A stretch of DNA of 64,000 nucleotides from Pseudonocardia sp. MH-G8. GTDB lineage: Bacteria; Actinomycetota; Actinomycetes; Mycobacteriales; Pseudonocardiaceae. A program made the translations under genes and the position numbers. Below the pieces are notes generated by a model that was not told the DNA's origin, searched no databases, and worked only from the letters and a program-made list of their open reading frames with translations. Numbering within the stretch: the stretch's first letter is position 1; every line of letters starts with the position of its first letter. The stretch covers positions 1-64,000 of the forward strand of contig NZ_NKYF01000017.1 of NCBI RefSeq assembly GCF_002262885.1. The letters run 5' to 3'. This document shows positions 1 through 8,187 of this stretch, in pieces.

Positions 1-99
1 GATGGCCAGCACCAGGCAGATCCCATGGCCATCATCGGGCAGATCTCGTGACCGTCACCGGGCAGGTCTCACGGCCGCCGCTGGGCAGTTCCTACTGGC
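1..99. repeat. Degenerate 24-bp tandem repeat, about four units
   Basis: Four imperfect units of 23-24 bases run from the left edge of the window: 1-24, 25-48, 49-72 and 73-95. The shared core is GGCCATCACCGGGCAGATC with variations. The third unit carries a TGA in the frame that is open through units one and two, so the array is unlikely to be coding. It probably continues to the left of the window. Its function is unknown. Confidence 0.6.
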
Positions 100-414
100 C
101 CTTGACAATCATCGCGTGCTGATCGGTTCGAGTCGTACCTGAGGGCTGTCGCTGCGACCGTCGTGTACGGCTCGCCGCGGTCACCCCTGCTGATCCTTCC
201 GAACGGCACCTCCGTGCTCTCGCCGCGCCGGCCGGTCGCCTCTGATCGTCGTGAGTCGCGCAGGAGCGTGGTTGGGCTGCAGTGGTGTGCTTCTCGCGGC
301 GATCATGGCGGGCGGGTCGGGTCGGCCAGCGCGCCACCGGACCGGTTCGCGTGATCCTCGAGGGCTGTCGCGGGCCGGCCCTCGGCGCCGGAGGGCCCGG
401 CCGCCCCGCGGGTC
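100..414. other. Intergenic stretch with dispersed repeat fragments, no gene seen
   Basis: No open frame here looks like a gene. Two pieces recur elsewhere in intergenic DNA. Positions 200-215 resemble the CGAACGGCACCCTCGT half of the palindromic element found at 14318 and 30530. Positions 282-305 (GTGGTGTGCTTCTCGC, then two variable bases and CGATCA) recur at 36001-36024 with 22 of 24 bases identical. Confidence 0.5.
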
Positions 415-1386
415 GTGACGGCGGGGGCGTTAGCGTTGCGCCTCGTGTCCGAACCCCGAGCCACCGCCACCGCCGACAGCGCCGACCCGGGCGCCGACCC
501 GAGCGTCGACCCCGGCGTCGACCCGGTCGACCCCGGCCCGGCCGACGCGCTGCCCGCCCGCGGCGGCCCGTTCCGCGCAGGGGACCGGGTGCAGCTCACC
601 GACCCGAAGGGACGTCACTACTCGCTCACCCTCGAGGCGGGCGGGCAGTACCACACGCACCGCGGCGGGCTGGCCCACGACGACCTGATCGGCAAGCCGG
701 AGGGCAGCGTCGTCGCCTCGCCGGTCGGCACGCCCTACCTCGCGCTGCGCCCGCGCCTGGCCGACTACGTGCTGTCCATGCCGCGTGGGGCGCAGGTGAT
801 CTACCCGAAGGACGCCGCCCAGATCCTGATGTGGGGCGACGTGTTCCCCGGGGCCCGGGTGCTGGAGGCCGGCGCCGGATCGGGCGCGCTGACCTGCTCG
901 CTCCTGCAGGCCGTCGGGCCCGACGGCGCCGTGGTGTCCTACGAGGTCCGCGACGACCACGCCGAGCACGCGGAACGCAACGTCGGCAAGTTCTTCGGCC
1001 GCCACCCCGAGAACTGGACGCTGCGGGTGACCGACCTCGCCGCGCACGACGCGCCCGACGAGCGGTTCGACCGCGTGGTCCTGGACATGCTCGCCCCGTG
1101 GGAGCACCTGGAGACGGTGTCGCGCGCGCTCATCCCCGGGGGCGTGCTGGTGGGCTACGTCGCCACGACCACGCAGCTGTCGCGCCTCGTGGAGGATCTG
1201 CGCAGCCAGCAGTGCTGGACCGAGCCGCAGGCGTGGGAGTGCCTCGTGCGCCCGTGGCACGTGGTCGGCCTCGCGGTGCGCCCGGACCACCGGATGCAGG
1301 GGCACACGGCGTTCCTCGTGACGGCACGCCGTCTCGCCGAGGGTGTCGTCCCGCCGCGGCCGCAGCGCCGTCCGACGAGTCGATGA
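415..1386 (+). CDS. trmI: tRNA (adenine-58-N1)-methyltransferase TrmI
   Basis: This enzyme transfers a methyl group from S-adenosylmethionine to N1 of A58 in the tRNA T-loop. The 323-residue product has an N-terminal beta domain (YSLTLEAGGQYHTHRGGLAHD) split here for reading as YSLTLEAGG and HTHRGGLAHDDLIG, then a Rossmann methyltransferase fold with the SAM motif LEAGAGSGALT near residues 150-160 and VLDMLAPW as the catalytic Asp region. The first 50 residues are an Asp/Pro-rich extension not typical of the family, so the GTG at 445 is an alternative start. In M. tuberculosis the homologue also lies just upstream of the proteasome ATPase. The family call is firm; the start is uncertain because no ribosome binding site is evident. 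Confidence 0.92.
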   Translation: MTAGALALRLVSEPRATATADSADPGADPSVDPGVDPVDPGPADALPARGGPFRAGDRVQLTDPKGRHYSLTLEAGGQYHTHRGGLAHDDLIGKPEGSVVASPVGTPYLALRPRLADYVLSMPRGAQVIYPKDAAQILMWGDVFPGARVLEAGAGSGALTCSLLQAVGPDGAVVSYEVRDDHAEHAERNVGKFFGRHPENWTLRVTDLAAHDAPDERFDRVVLDMLAPWEHLETVSRALIPGGVLVGYVATTTQLSRLVEDLRSQQCWTEPQAWECLVRPWHVVGLAVRPDHRMQGHTAFLVTARRLAEGVVPPRPQRRPTSR

Positions 1387-1513
1387 GGCCGACTGGCTGA
1401 ACGGCGCGCCTCCTGGCGGTGACCGGATCAACACGAGAGCCTGGCGTCAAGGTGCGTCCGGCTGAGTGGTGGATCACCGGTTCGTCGCACGGGTCCTGGC
1501 CCCTGTTGGCAGG

Positions 1514-1543
1514 TACCGTATGGAAACGGAACACGGAGGGAGG
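1514..1543 (+). promoter_or_regulatory. Probable promoter -10 and strong ribosome binding site of arc
   Basis: TACCGT at 1514-1519 fits the -10 pattern seen ahead of many genes in this window. The strong Shine-Dalgarno run GGAGGGAGG at 1535-1543 lies 5 bases before the GTG at 1549, so arc is likely a leadered transcript starting near 1526, unlike most of its neighbours. Confidence 0.5.
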
Positions 1544-1548
1544 TTGCC

Positions 1549-3363
1549 GTGAACCCCTACGACGGTCCCGGCAGGCGTGAACCAGGTGATCGCGGCGAGC
1601 TCAGTCCCGCCGAGGCCGCCGCACAGATCCGCTTCCTCGAGGAGGAAGTGGCCTTGCTCCGCCGCAAGCTCACCGAGTCCCCGCGGCATGCGCGCGTCCT
1701 CGAGCAGCGTCTCGCAGAGTCGGCCAGCCGGCTCGCGCAGCTCTCCGCGCGCAACGAGAAGCTCACCGAGACCCTCAAGGAGGCGCGCGGCCAGCTCGTG
1801 GCCCTCCGCGAGGAGGTCGACCGGTTGGCCCAGCCGCCCAGCGGCTACGGGGTCTTCCTCACCCGCTACCCCGACGAGACCGTCGACGTGTTCACGTCGG
1901 GCCGCCGGATGCGCGTCGCGGTGTCGCCCGCCGTCGAGACGGCCGAGCTGAGCAGCGGCCAGACGGTGCGGCTCAACGAGGCACTCACCGTGGTCGAGGC
2001 GGGCGAGTACGACCGCATCGGCGAGGTGTGCGGTCTGCGCGAGGTGCTCTCCGAACCCACCGAGGACGGGGTCGCGGGCCGTGCGCTGGTGGTCGGGCAC
2101 GCCGACGAGGAGCGGGTGGTGTGGCTGGCCGCTCCGCTGTTCGCCGGCCCGGACAACCCCGACGTGGTGGCGCTCAAGCCCGGCGACTCGCTGCTGGTGG
2201 ACACGAAGGCCGGTTACGCCTACGAGCGGGTGCCCAAGGCCGAGGTCGAGGATCTGGTCCTCGAGGAGGTCCCCGACGTCGACTACTCCGACATCGGTGG
2301 CCTGTTCCGCCAGATCGAGCAGATCCGCGACGCCGTGGAGCTGCCGTTCCTGCACGCCGAGCTGTTCACCGAGTACGAGCTGCGCCCACCCAAGGGTGTG
2401 CTGCTCTACGGGCCTCCCGGCTGCGGCAAGACGTTGATCGCCAAGGCGGTGGCCAACTCACTGGCCAAGAAGGTAGCCGCCGTTCGGGGGGACAACCCCG
2501 AGGACGGTCGTGCGTTCTTCCTCAACATCAAGGGCCCCGAGCTGCTCAACAAGTTCGTGGGCGAGACCGAGCGGCACATCCGGCTGATCTTCCAGCGGGC
2601 CCGGGAGAAGGCCTCGGCCGGCACCCCGGTGATCGTGTTCTTCGACGAGATGGATTCGATCTTCCGCACCCGCGGCTCGGGCGTGTCCTCCGACGTCGAG
2701 ACCACGATCGTGCCGCAGCTCCTGGCGGAGATCGACGGTGTCGAGGGCTTGGAGAACGTCATCGTCATCGGCGCCTCCAACCGCGAGGACATGATCGACC
2801 CCGCGATCCTGCGGCCGGGCCGCCTGGACGTGAAGATCAAGATCGAGCGGCCGGACGCCGAGGCGGCGCAGGACATCTTCTCGAAGTACATCACCGAGAC
2901 GCTGCCGATCCACGCCGACGACATCGCCGAGTTCGGCGGCAACCGCAAGGCCTGCATCGACGCGATGATCCAGCGGATCGTCGAGCGGATGTACGACGAG
3001 ACGGAGGAGAACCGGTTCCTCGAGGTCACCTACGCCAACGGCGACAAGGAGACCCTGTACTTCAAGGACTTCAACTCCGGCGCGATGATCCAGAACATCG
3101 TGGACCGGTCGAAGAAGTCGGCGATCAAGTCGGTGCTCGAGACCGGCCAGCCGGGGCTGCGCGTGCAGCACCTGCTGGACGCGATCGTCGACGAGTTCGC
3201 GGAGAACGAGGACCTGCCCAACACCACCAACCCGGACGACTGGGCGCGCATCTCCGGCAAGAAGGGGGAGCGGATCGTCTACATCCGCACCCTCGTCACG
3301 GGGAAGAACGCCGAGACCGGCCGCGCGATCGACACCGCATCCAACACCGGCCAGTACCTGTAG
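1549..3363 (+). CDS. arc: Proteasome-associated AAA ATPase ARC/Mpa
   Basis: This hexameric unfoldase recognises Pup-tagged proteins and threads them into the 20S core. The 604-residue protein has the family layout: an N-terminal coiled coil (about residues 20-95) that binds Pup, tandem OB domains (about 97-240), and one AAA module. Walker A is GPPGCGKT at 288-295 and Walker B ends FFDE with D366 and E367. The C-terminus is GQYL, whose penultimate Tyr is the known docking element for the proteasome pore. The GTG start is set by a strong GGAGGGAGG. Gene order after trmI matches mycobacteria, but dop and pup are 19.5 kb further on. The call is secure. Confidence 0.98.
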   Translation: MNPYDGPGRREPGDRGELSPAEAAAQIRFLEEEVALLRRKLTESPRHARVLEQRLAESASRLAQLSARNEKLTETLKEARGQLVALREEVDRLAQPPSGYGVFLTRYPDETVDVFTSGRRMRVAVSPAVETAELSSGQTVRLNEALTVVEAGEYDRIGEVCGLREVLSEPTEDGVAGRALVVGHADEERVVWLAAPLFAGPDNPDVVALKPGDSLLVDTKAGYAYERVPKAEVEDLVLEEVPDVDYSDIGGLFRQIEQIRDAVELPFLHAELFTEYELRPPKGVLLYGPPGCGKTLIAKAVANSLAKKVAAVRGDNPEDGRAFFLNIKGPELLNKFVGETERHIRLIFQRAREKASAGTPVIVFFDEMDSIFRTRGSGVSSDVETTIVPQLLAEIDGVEGLENVIVIGASNREDMIDPAILRPGRLDVKIKIERPDAEAAQDIFSKYITETLPIHADDIAEFGGNRKACIDAMIQRIVERMYDETEENRFLEVTYANGDKETLYFKDFNSGAMIQNIVDRSKKSAIKSVLETGQPGLRVQHLLDAIVDEFAENEDLPNTTNPDDWARISGKKGERIVYIRTLVTGKNAETGRAIDTASNTGQYL

Positions 3364-3436
3364 CTCCGGTGTCCGACGGCCCGGTTCCCGCTCCGGCGGG
3401 GCCGGGCCGTCGGCGTGTGGCGCTACCGTCGCCGCC

Positions 3437-4273
3437 ATGACGAGCGAGCGGGAGGTGCGCCTGCGCGACGGGCGCACGCTGCGGGTCCACGACACCGGCG
3501 GGGACGGCGTGCTGACGGTGGTCTGGCACCACGGCTCGCCCCAGACCGGGGCGCTGCTCCCGCCGCTCGTGGAGATGGCTGCTGAGCGCGACGTCCGGCT
3601 GGTGTCCTACGGCAGGCCCGCGTACGGCGGATCGAGCCCGTTGCCGGGCCGGGACGTCGCGTCGGCGGGCCACGACGTGGCACAGCTGGCCGATGCCCTC
3701 GGCGTCGACCGGTTCGCGGTGATGGGGGCGTCCGGCGGTGGCCCGCACGCGCTGGCCTGCGCCGCCGTGGCCCCGCAGCGGGTCACCGGCGTCGTCTGCC
3801 TGGCCGGGATCGCGCCGTTCACCGGGGAGGAGGCCTGGTTCGCGGGCATGGCGTCCGACGGTGGCCTGCGCGCGGCGACGGCGGGCCGCGCGGCCCGGGC
3901 CCGCTACGCCGAGCGCGAGGAGTTCGATCCGGCGAGCTTCACGGCCGCCGACCGGGCCGCGCTCGAGGGCACCTGGGCGTCGTTGGGGGAGGACGCCCAG
4001 CGCGCCGGGGCTGCCGGCCCCGAGGGCCTGATCGACGACGATCTCGCGTTCGTCGCGCCGTGGGGAGTCGACCTGGCGGCGATCACCGCGCCGGTCCTGC
4101 TGGTGCAGGGCGGGCAGGATCGCGTGGTGCCACCCGCCCACGCCGATCTGCTCGCCCGCGGGCTCGCCCGCTCGCAGCTGTGGCTGCGGCCCGACGACGG
4201 GCACGTCTCCGTCCTCGATGCCTGCCCGGCCGCCCTGGACCGGCTCGTGGCCCAACGAACGACCACCTCCTAG
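3437..4273 (+). CDS. Alpha/beta hydrolase
   Basis: A 278-residue cytoplasmic alpha/beta hydrolase of unknown substrate. The nucleophile elbow GASGGG places Ser99, the acid is in GGQDRVVP, and the catalytic His is in DDGHVSV near the C-terminus, so the triad is complete. WHHGSPQTG near residue 32 supplies the oxyanion HG motif. TACCGT at 3424-3429 lies 7 bases before the ATG, which suggests a leaderless mRNA. The closest themes are proline iminopeptidase-like hydrolases. It opens the accessory block that separates arc from dop. Confidence 0.85.
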   Translation: MTSEREVRLRDGRTLRVHDTGGDGVLTVVWHHGSPQTGALLPPLVEMAAERDVRLVSYGRPAYGGSSPLPGRDVASAGHDVAQLADALGVDRFAVMGASGGGPHALACAAVAPQRVTGVVCLAGIAPFTGEEAWFAGMASDGGLRAATAGRAARARYAEREEFDPASFTAADRAALEGTWASLGEDAQRAGAAGPEGLIDDDLAFVAPWGVDLAAITAPVLLVQGGQDRVVPPAHADLLARGLARSQLWLRPDDGHVSVLDACPAALDRLVAQRTTTS

Positions 4274-4284
4274 GGGGGCAGCTC

Positions 4285-4836
4285 GTGGCACTGGTGCACA
4301 CAGGCATGACCATGTCGTTGGACGGCTTCGTCGCCGACCGCAGGGGTGGCACGGCGCGATTGTCCGACCCTGCCGCTGCCGGCGGCAGTGAGTACATGGA
4401 CGCGCTGATCCGAGCCACCGGCGCGGTCGTCATGGGCAGGCGGACCTTCGCGATGGCCGAGGATCCGGACTGGTTCGTCGGCAACTACGAGTTCCAGGTC
4501 CCGATCTTCGTGCTCACCCACACGCCGCCGCCGGTCATGCCCGCCCAGGACGGGCGGTTGACCTTCACGTTCGTGACCGACGGGATCGCCTCGGCGATCG
4601 CCCAGGCGAAGGCGGCCGCCGGGGACCGTGTGGTCCAGGCGCTCGGCGCCAGCGTGGTCCAGCAGGTCCTGCGCGCCGGGCTCGCCGACGAGCTGCACGT
4701 CGACGTGGCACCGGTGTTGCTGGGCGAGGGGCTGCGGCTCTTCGACGACCCGGATCTGGAGGGGGTCGCGCTCGAGAAGGTCGGCGTGCAGGAGGTCGGG
4801 GGGTTCACCTCGCTCCGGTTCCGGGTCGTCACGTAG
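4285..4836 (+). CDS. RibD C-terminal/dihydrofolate-reductase-like protein
   Basis: A 183-residue protein of the bacterial bifunctional deaminase-reductase C-terminal family, which shares the DHFR fold and binds NADPH. Markers are TMSLDGFVA near the N-terminus, VVMGRRTF, IFVLTH and DELHVDVAPVLLGEGLRLF. The start is the GTG at 4285, six bases after AGGGGGG and 11 bases past the upstream hydrolase stop, so the two are likely co-transcribed. Standalone members of this family are mostly uncharacterised reductases; a role in riboflavin synthesis is not implied. It converges on the MFS gene, overlapping it by 8 bases. Confidence 0.85.
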   Translation: MALVHTGMTMSLDGFVADRRGGTARLSDPAAAGGSEYMDALIRATGAVVMGRRTFAMAEDPDWFVGNYEFQVPIFVLTHTPPPVMPAQDGRLTFTFVTDGIASAIAQAKAAAGDRVVQALGASVVQQVLRAGLADELHVDVAPVLLGEGLRLFDDPDLEGVALEKVGVQEVGGFTSLRFRVVT

Positions 4837-6001
4837 CGAGCGGCGTCAGGTGCTGGCCGGGCTCTCGCAGCGTGCGCAGGAGCAGCCACCCCAGTGCCGG
4901 CAGCACGATCAGCGGGGCGAGCGCCACCTGGAGGGAGCTCTGGTCGGCCACGGCACCGATGAGCGGGCTGGCGATGCCGCCGATGCTGACGGTCAGGCCC
5001 AGGGTCACACCGCTCGCCGTGCCGACGCGCCGGGGCAGGAAGTCCTGGCCCAGCGTGATGTGCAGGGAGAAGGGCACGTAGAGGCAGGCAGAGGTCAGCG
5101 CCACGCAGGCGAACAGGAGCGGGCCGGGGACGAACACCACGCCCGCGACCGCGGGGCCGGCAAGCGCGTAGGACCAGCGCACCACCGCCACGCGGCCCCA
5201 GCGGGTGGCGAGCCTGCCCCCGAGCACGGTTCCCACGGCTCCGCCGAGGTACAGCACGAACAGCGCAGCGGTGCCGGCGAGCGCACCACCGCCGGTGCGC
5301 TGCTGGGCGTAGAGCGACAGGAACGCGCTCAGCCCGACGAAGACGACCGAGCGGCAGACGACGGCGCCCGAGAGCCTGCCGAACGAGGCCCAGTCGTCGG
5401 TGCCCGCGGCCCGGCCCGCGACCCGGGCGCCGGTGGACCGGGCGGCGGCCCGCACCCCGGCAACGCACGCGAGGGCGCCCAGGAGCGCGGGCACGATCAG
5501 CAGCGGGGACGCGCCGAGGCCACCGACGGCGACCACCGCGGCCACGAGCAGCGGCGCGGCGGCGAATCCGATGTTGCCGCCGAGGGAGAACCAGCTCATC
5601 GCCGTGTGGCTCCCGCCGCTCGCGGCCCGCGCCACGCGCGCCGCTTCCGGGTGGTAGGCCGCGACCCCGATCCCGGACACCGCGATCAGCGCCAGGGTCA
5701 GCGGGTAGGAGTGGCCGACGCCGGCGAACGCCACGCCGAGGCCGGCCACCAGCGTGCTCACCGGCAGCAGCCAGGGCAGCGGCCACCGATCGGTCAGCGC
5801 ACCGAACAGCGGCTGCACCACCGACGACAGCAGGGACGCGGCGAGGACGAGACCGGCCGCCGCGGCGTAGGTGTAGGCGCGTTCGGACACGAAGTAGGGC
5901 ACCAGGGCGGCCACTGCGCCCTGGTAGACGTCCACGCACGCGTGTCCCGAGGACAGCAGGGCGATCGGTCGGGTGCGGGTGGCGGATCGGAGCGGGGGCA
6001 C
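4829..6001 (-). CDS. MFS transporter, fosmidomycin-resistance (Fsr) type
   Basis: A 390-residue, probably 12-helix major facilitator. HACVDVYQGAVAALVPYFV at the first helix, FGALTDRW in loop 2-3, AAYHPEAARVA and PFSLHITLGQDFLPRR are hallmarks of the Fsr/YfnC-like efflux subfamily. The substrate is unknown. The start chosen is the GTG at 6001, ten residues before the first membrane helix; a longer form from the GTG at 6034 is possible. It is divergent from an AraC-type regulator at 6055 that is the natural candidate for its control. Confidence 0.85.
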   Translation of the reverse strand: MPPLRSATRTRPIALLSSGHACVDVYQGAVAALVPYFVSERAYTYAAAAGLVLAASLLSSVVQPLFGALTDRWPLPWLLPVSTLVAGLGVAFAGVGHSYPLTLALIAVSGIGVAAYHPEAARVARAASGGSHTAMSWFSLGGNIGFAAAPLLVAAVVAVGGLGASPLLIVPALLGALACVAGVRAAARSTGARVAGRAAGTDDWASFGRLSGAVVCRSVVFVGLSAFLSLYAQQRTGGGALAGTAALFVLYLGGAVGTVLGGRLATRWGRVAVVRWSYALAGPAVAGVVFVPGPLLFACVALTSACLYVPFSLHITLGQDFLPRRVGTASGVTLGLTVSIGGIASPLIGAVADQSSLQVALAPLIVLPALGWLLLRTLREPGQHLTPLAT

Positions 6002-6054
6002 GCACCGATCATCACGGCGACCCGCGTGTCGCACTTCCGATAAAGTGCCAAGTC

Positions 6055-6849
6055 ATGCCGGAAGCCCGCCACCAGCCGGAGGCCCCGACCCGGGTCCAGT
6101 CCCTGGCCGCCGGTACGAGCATCGACGCCCACCGCCACGACGACCACCAGATCCTCTACGCGGGCTCCGGCGTGCTGGCGATCACCACCGGTGCCGGCAC
6201 CTGGTTCGCGCCGGGCACGCGTGCGATCTGGGTTCCGGCGGGCACCGTCCACGCCCATCGCGCCCACGGCCACCTGGACCTGCACATGCTGGGGCTGCCG
6301 GCGGACGAGAACCCGCTCGGCCTGGCCGCGCCCACCGTGCTGGAGGTGGGGCCGCTACTGCGCGAGCTGATCCGCGCCTACACGCGCGCCCCGCACGACG
6401 ACGGGCCCGCGCGCGGCCGGCTGCGCGCGGTCCTGCTCGACGAACTGCGTGCCTCCCCGCAGCGCCCGGTGCACCTGCCCGAGCCCACCGACCCCCGCCT
6501 GGCCGCCGTGTGCGATGTCCTGCGCCACGATCCCGCCGACAGGCGGACGCTGGCCGCGCTCGGCGCGGAGGCCGGCGCGGGCGAGCGCACCCTGTCGCGC
6601 CTCTTCCGCACCGAGTTCGGCATGAGCTTCCCGCAGTGGCGCACCCAGCTGCGTCTCTACCACGCGCTGCGGATGCTGGCCGACGGCGCGGCGGTGACGA
6701 CGGTGGCCCACCGCTGCGGCTGGGCGTCCACGAGCGCGTTCATCGACGTGTTCCGCCGCACCTACGGCCACACCCCGGGCGCGCACACGAGCCGTGTCCG
6801 ATCCGTTCATGACGGCGGGGCACCACCCCGCCTACCGTCGCGGCCATGA
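6055..6849 (+). CDS. AraC family transcriptional regulator with cupin sensor
   Basis: A 264-residue regulator. The N-terminal cupin has the His-rich pattern IDAHRHDDHQILYAGSG, then TVHAHRAHG, and the C-terminal third carries two helix-turn-helix units: one around LAALGAEAGAGERTLSRLF and one around VAHRCGWASTSAFIDVF. TAAAGT at 6041-6046 lies 8 bases before the ATG. It is divergent from the Fsr-type pump and overlaps the downstream VOC gene by 4 bases, so it probably controls one or both. The inducer cannot be predicted. Confidence 0.88.
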   Translation: MPEARHQPEAPTRVQSLAAGTSIDAHRHDDHQILYAGSGVLAITTGAGTWFAPGTRAIWVPAGTVHAHRAHGHLDLHMLGLPADENPLGLAAPTVLEVGPLLRELIRAYTRAPHDDGPARGRLRAVLLDELRASPQRPVHLPEPTDPRLAAVCDVLRHDPADRRTLAALGAEAGAGERTLSRLFRTEFGMSFPQWRTQLRLYHALRMLADGAAVTTVAHRCGWASTSAFIDVFRRTYGHTPGAHTSRVRSVHDGGAPPRLPSRP

Positions 6850-7241
6850 CGATGGAGGCAAAGCTGGACGCGGTCGGCGTGGTGGTCGCCGACATGGCGA
6901 AGACGCTGGCGTTCTACCGGGCTCTCGGGCTGGCCGTGCCCGACGGTGCCGAGAACCAGCCGCACGTGGAGGTGCTGCTCGGCGGCGGCATGCGGCTGAT
7001 GTTCGACACCGAGGACACGGTCCGCTCGTTCCACCCTGACTGGAAGCCGGTCGTGGGCGCCGGACGGATCGCCCTGGCCGTGGCCGACGCCGCCGCGGTG
7101 GACGCCGGGTACGCGGAGCTCACCGCGGCAGGCCACCACGGCGAGCTGGCGCCGTTCGACGCCCCGTGGGGGCAGCGCTACGCCTGCGTGCAGGATCCGG
7201 ACGGCAACGGCGTGGACCTCTACGCGCCTCTGGGCAGCTGA
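6846..7241 (+). CDS. VOC family (glyoxalase/bleomycin-resistance fold) protein
   Basis: A 131-residue vicinal oxygen chelate protein with two beta-alpha-beta-beta-beta modules: AVGVVVADMAKTLAFYRALG at the start and RYACVQDPDGNGVDLYAPLG at the end. The terminal Asp/Asp pattern is that of metal-binding VOC proteins. The ATG overlaps the stop of the AraC gene, yet TACCGT at 6833-6838 also sits 7 bases upstream, so it may have its own leaderless transcript. The substrate is unknown. Confidence 0.8.
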   Translation: MTMEAKLDAVGVVVADMAKTLAFYRALGLAVPDGAENQPHVEVLLGGGMRLMFDTEDTVRSFHPDWKPVVGAGRIALAVADAAAVDAGYAELTAAGHHGELAPFDAPWGQRYACVQDPDGNGVDLYAPLGS

Positions 7242-7924
7242 CTCGGCGCCACCCCGGCCAGTGCCCGGACCTCCCGCGACAGGTGCGGCTGGTCCGCGTA
7301 GCCGGCCACGGCGGCGGCCTGCGCGATCGGCACGCCGTCGTAGAGCAGCGCGGCGGCCCGCCGGAAGCGCAGGACGCGGCGCAGGACGGCCGGGCCGTAA
7401 CCGAACGCCGCGAGGCAGCGGCGGTGCAGTGAGCGCTCGGTCCAGCCCAGGCGGTCGGCGGTGGCGCGGGCGGAGGCGCCGGCGTCGAGGTGGGTGGTGA
7501 CCACCCGCAGGGCGGCCTCGGCGGGCGAGCCGGGCAGCGCCGCCGTCAACGCGAGGAGCACCGGGACGGGGGAGTGCCCCTGCTCCAGACGGGCGCGCGC
7601 CCGCCGCGCGAGCTCCGGACGCACCGCCTCCAGCGGCACCCGCTGATCGCGTACCTCGATGGCCGGCACCCCGAGCAGTGCCGGTAGCCGGCCGGGTGCG
7701 AAGCGCAGGCCCGCCCCGACGTCGCCGGGCTCGCGCTGCGCCGGGTGCGGGCCGGTGTCGGGTCCGGCGACGAGCAGCTCGCGACCCGTCCAGACGAGGT
7801 CCATGCAGCCGTCGGGCAGCACCTGCTGGACGCCGGCCGGCGCGTCGGCACCGACCCGCACCAGCCAGGCGCACTCCACCTCGCCCCGCAGCGCGACCGG
7901 CGGCAGGACCTCGCGGTAACCCAC
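7220..7924 (-). CDS. AraC family regulator, DUF6597-type sensor
   Basis: A 234-residue helix-turn-helix regulator. The N-terminal half has the pattern VLPDGCMDLVW followed by LLVAGPDTGP typical of the DUF6597-containing AraC group. The C-terminal half has the two helix-turn-helix units, ending SREVRALAGVAPSQLPRG. The GTG start at 7924 is preceded on this strand by TACCGT (7931-7936) with a 6-base gap, implying a leaderless transcript. The 3' end overlaps the convergent VOC gene by 22 bases. The target is unknown. Confidence 0.82.
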   Translation of the reverse strand: MGYREVLPPVALRGEVECAWLVRVGADAPAGVQQVLPDGCMDLVWTGRELLVAGPDTGPHPAQREPGDVGAGLRFAPGRLPALLGVPAIEVRDQRVPLEAVRPELARRARARLEQGHSPVPVLLALTAALPGSPAEAALRVVTTHLDAGASARATADRLGWTERSLHRRCLAAFGYGPAVLRRVLRFRRAAALLYDGVPIAQAAAVAGYADQPHLSREVRALAGVAPSQLPRGA

Positions 7925-7987
7925 CCGGCAACGGTAACCCCGCCCCCTGACGGCTCGAGCCGTCCCCCGCCGCCCACACGATCGGTG

Positions 7988-8106
7988 CGAGATCCAGCTC
8001 AACGCCCTCGCAAGGGCGGAAAGCTCGATCTCGCCGCGATCAAGTACCCAAGATCTTTCCGAGATCGAGCTGAGCGCCCTCTCCGGGGCGAAGACCGCGA
8101 TCTCGG
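7988..8106. repeat. Twin nested hairpins in an intergenic gap
   Basis: Two related inverted repeats lie side by side in the gap between the AraC gene and the BCCT gene. The first (7988-8033) pairs CGAGATC with GATCTCG, AGCT with AGCT and CGCCCT with AGGGCG around a 4-base loop. The second (8059-8106) pairs CCGAGATCG with CGATCTCGG and also has a CGCCCT/GGGGCG inner stem. The two share the order GAGATC-AGCT-GCCCT, so they are copies of one element. They may act as terminator or as a dispersed palindromic element. Confidence 0.6.
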
Positions 8107-8187
8107 ATCGATCTACGTGGTCAGGGCGCCCGCCTCGACGGAGACCAGCCGCCGGGCAGCCGTGGCCTCGTCGGTGCCGCCCTAGGG

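Noticed and set aside
1520..1552. Ten-codon ORF (METEHGGRLP) overlapping the arc start by GTGA
   Set aside because: The -10 candidate TACCGT abuts its ATG, so the transcript would begin inside the ORF; the GGAGGGAGG it contains is better read as the arc ribosome binding site.
2028..3440. Long open frame in a second frame across arc, and similar long frames antisense to helY, lpd, the BCCT gene and the UvrA-like gene
   Set aside because: Arg/Gly/Pro-rich shadow frames typical of GC-rich DNA, with no domain and fully overlapping secure genes.
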